From NCBI GenBank assembly GCA_963781705.1, contig CAWAGP010000010.1, positions 1-64,000 of the forward strand: DNA of 64,000 bases, given 5' to 3'. A model generated the notes under the pieces. The model did not search any database and was not told the origin of the DNA. It was given only the letters and a program-made list of their open reading frames with translations. Below are positions 63,923-64,000 of the stretch, piece by piece. The stretch's first letter is position 1. Each line of letters opens with the position of its first letter. The DNA is from JALYGJ01 sp963781705. Lineage in GTDB: Bacteria; Chloroflexota; Limnocylindria; Limnocylindrales; CSP1-4. The position numbers were made by a program, and so were the translations under genes.

Positions 63923-63928
63923 GCTAGG
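63923..63928. repeat. Right copy of the 6-bp target duplication (GCTAGG)
   Basis: GCTAGG follows the right terminal repeat and matches ACTAGG on the left side at five of six positions, centred on the palindrome CTAG. Confidence 0.65.
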
Positions 63929-63930
63929 GC

Positions 63931-64000
63931 TCAGGCCAGCACACGGTCGACGAACGCATCGTCCAGCGTGCCGTCACGCAGCGCGCGACGATACGTCTCG
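63931..64000 (-). CDS. 3' end of a minus-strand gene, partial
   Basis: The minus strand runs from the window edge as ETYRRALRDGTLDDAFVDRVLA and stops at a TGA (63931-63933). The frame is open to the edge. Only about 22 residues are visible, too few to assign a family. It is convergent with xdhC and separated from it only by the insertion sequence. Confidence 0.45.
   Translation of the reverse strand, partial: ETYRRALRDGTLDDAFVDRVLA

Overview
The window is GC-rich, with tightly packed operons, many GTG starts and stop/start overlaps of the GTGA, ATGA or TAATG type. The gene mix (helix-turn-helix/TPR regulators, an orphan Flp pilin, a type III glutamine synthetase, an NprR-sized regulator, aerobic CO-dehydrogenase-type maturation genes, a MalT-like LuxR regulator and a secreted RHS/VWD protein) suggests a high-GC soil or freshwater member of the Chloroflexota or a neighbouring terrabacterial lineage. 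That placement is an inference with low to moderate confidence, because no rRNA or phylogenetic marker is present.

Layout. 1-4.1 kb is a decayed integrative element: an integrase, a helix-turn-helix protein, a small conserved protein and an AAA ATPase, all on the minus strand and mostly broken by frameshifts, lying beside a tRNA-Pro(UGG). 4.4-7.5 kb holds two small proteins, then two XRE-type regulators (one with a long TPR array), a divergent 39-residue signal-peptide micro-ORF and an orphan Flp pilin. 7.5-11.6 kb is a MacAB-type ABC efflux operon. 11.6-24 kb is a potassium homeostasis block: an RCK channel, a KimA-like importer, and a kdp locus carrying kdpF, a second micro-ORF, kdpA, kdpB, kdpC, a KdpD split into two proteins, KdpE, a stand-alone receiver protein and two small paralogues. 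24.5-38.3 kb is ordinary chromosome: a Na+/H+ antiporter, a diguanylate cyclase, a transsulfuration enzyme, ResB, glutamine synthetase III, a DinB-like protein, Tag glycosylase, penicillin acylase, an enoyl-reductase-like SDR and an MFS transporter.

38.3-49.5 kb holds tRNA-Pro(CGG), a MetE-like protein, two ABC-2 exporters (one with a YxlE-YxlF-like fused ATPase), VOC, luciferase-like and GNAT enzymes, AmtB and a DUF5946 protein. Three genes here have single reading-frame breaks. 49.5-59.6 kb holds a large LuxR-family ATPase regulator and a 1769-residue secreted RHS protein with a Cys cassette, a VWD domain and three 102-residue repeats, followed by two lipoproteins. 59.7-62.9 kb is a MoxR / VWA / XdhC trio that matures molybdenum hydroxylases. 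An IS481-family element (62.9-63.9 kb) has landed exactly on the xdhC stop codon, and a partial gene runs off the right edge.

The best candidate for something undescribed is at 5.3-7.04 kb. An NprR-sized HTH-TPR regulator sits next to a divergent 39-residue pre-peptide with a signal sequence, a strong ribosome binding site and a predicted seven-residue tail. This is the layout of RRNPP peptide quorum sensing.
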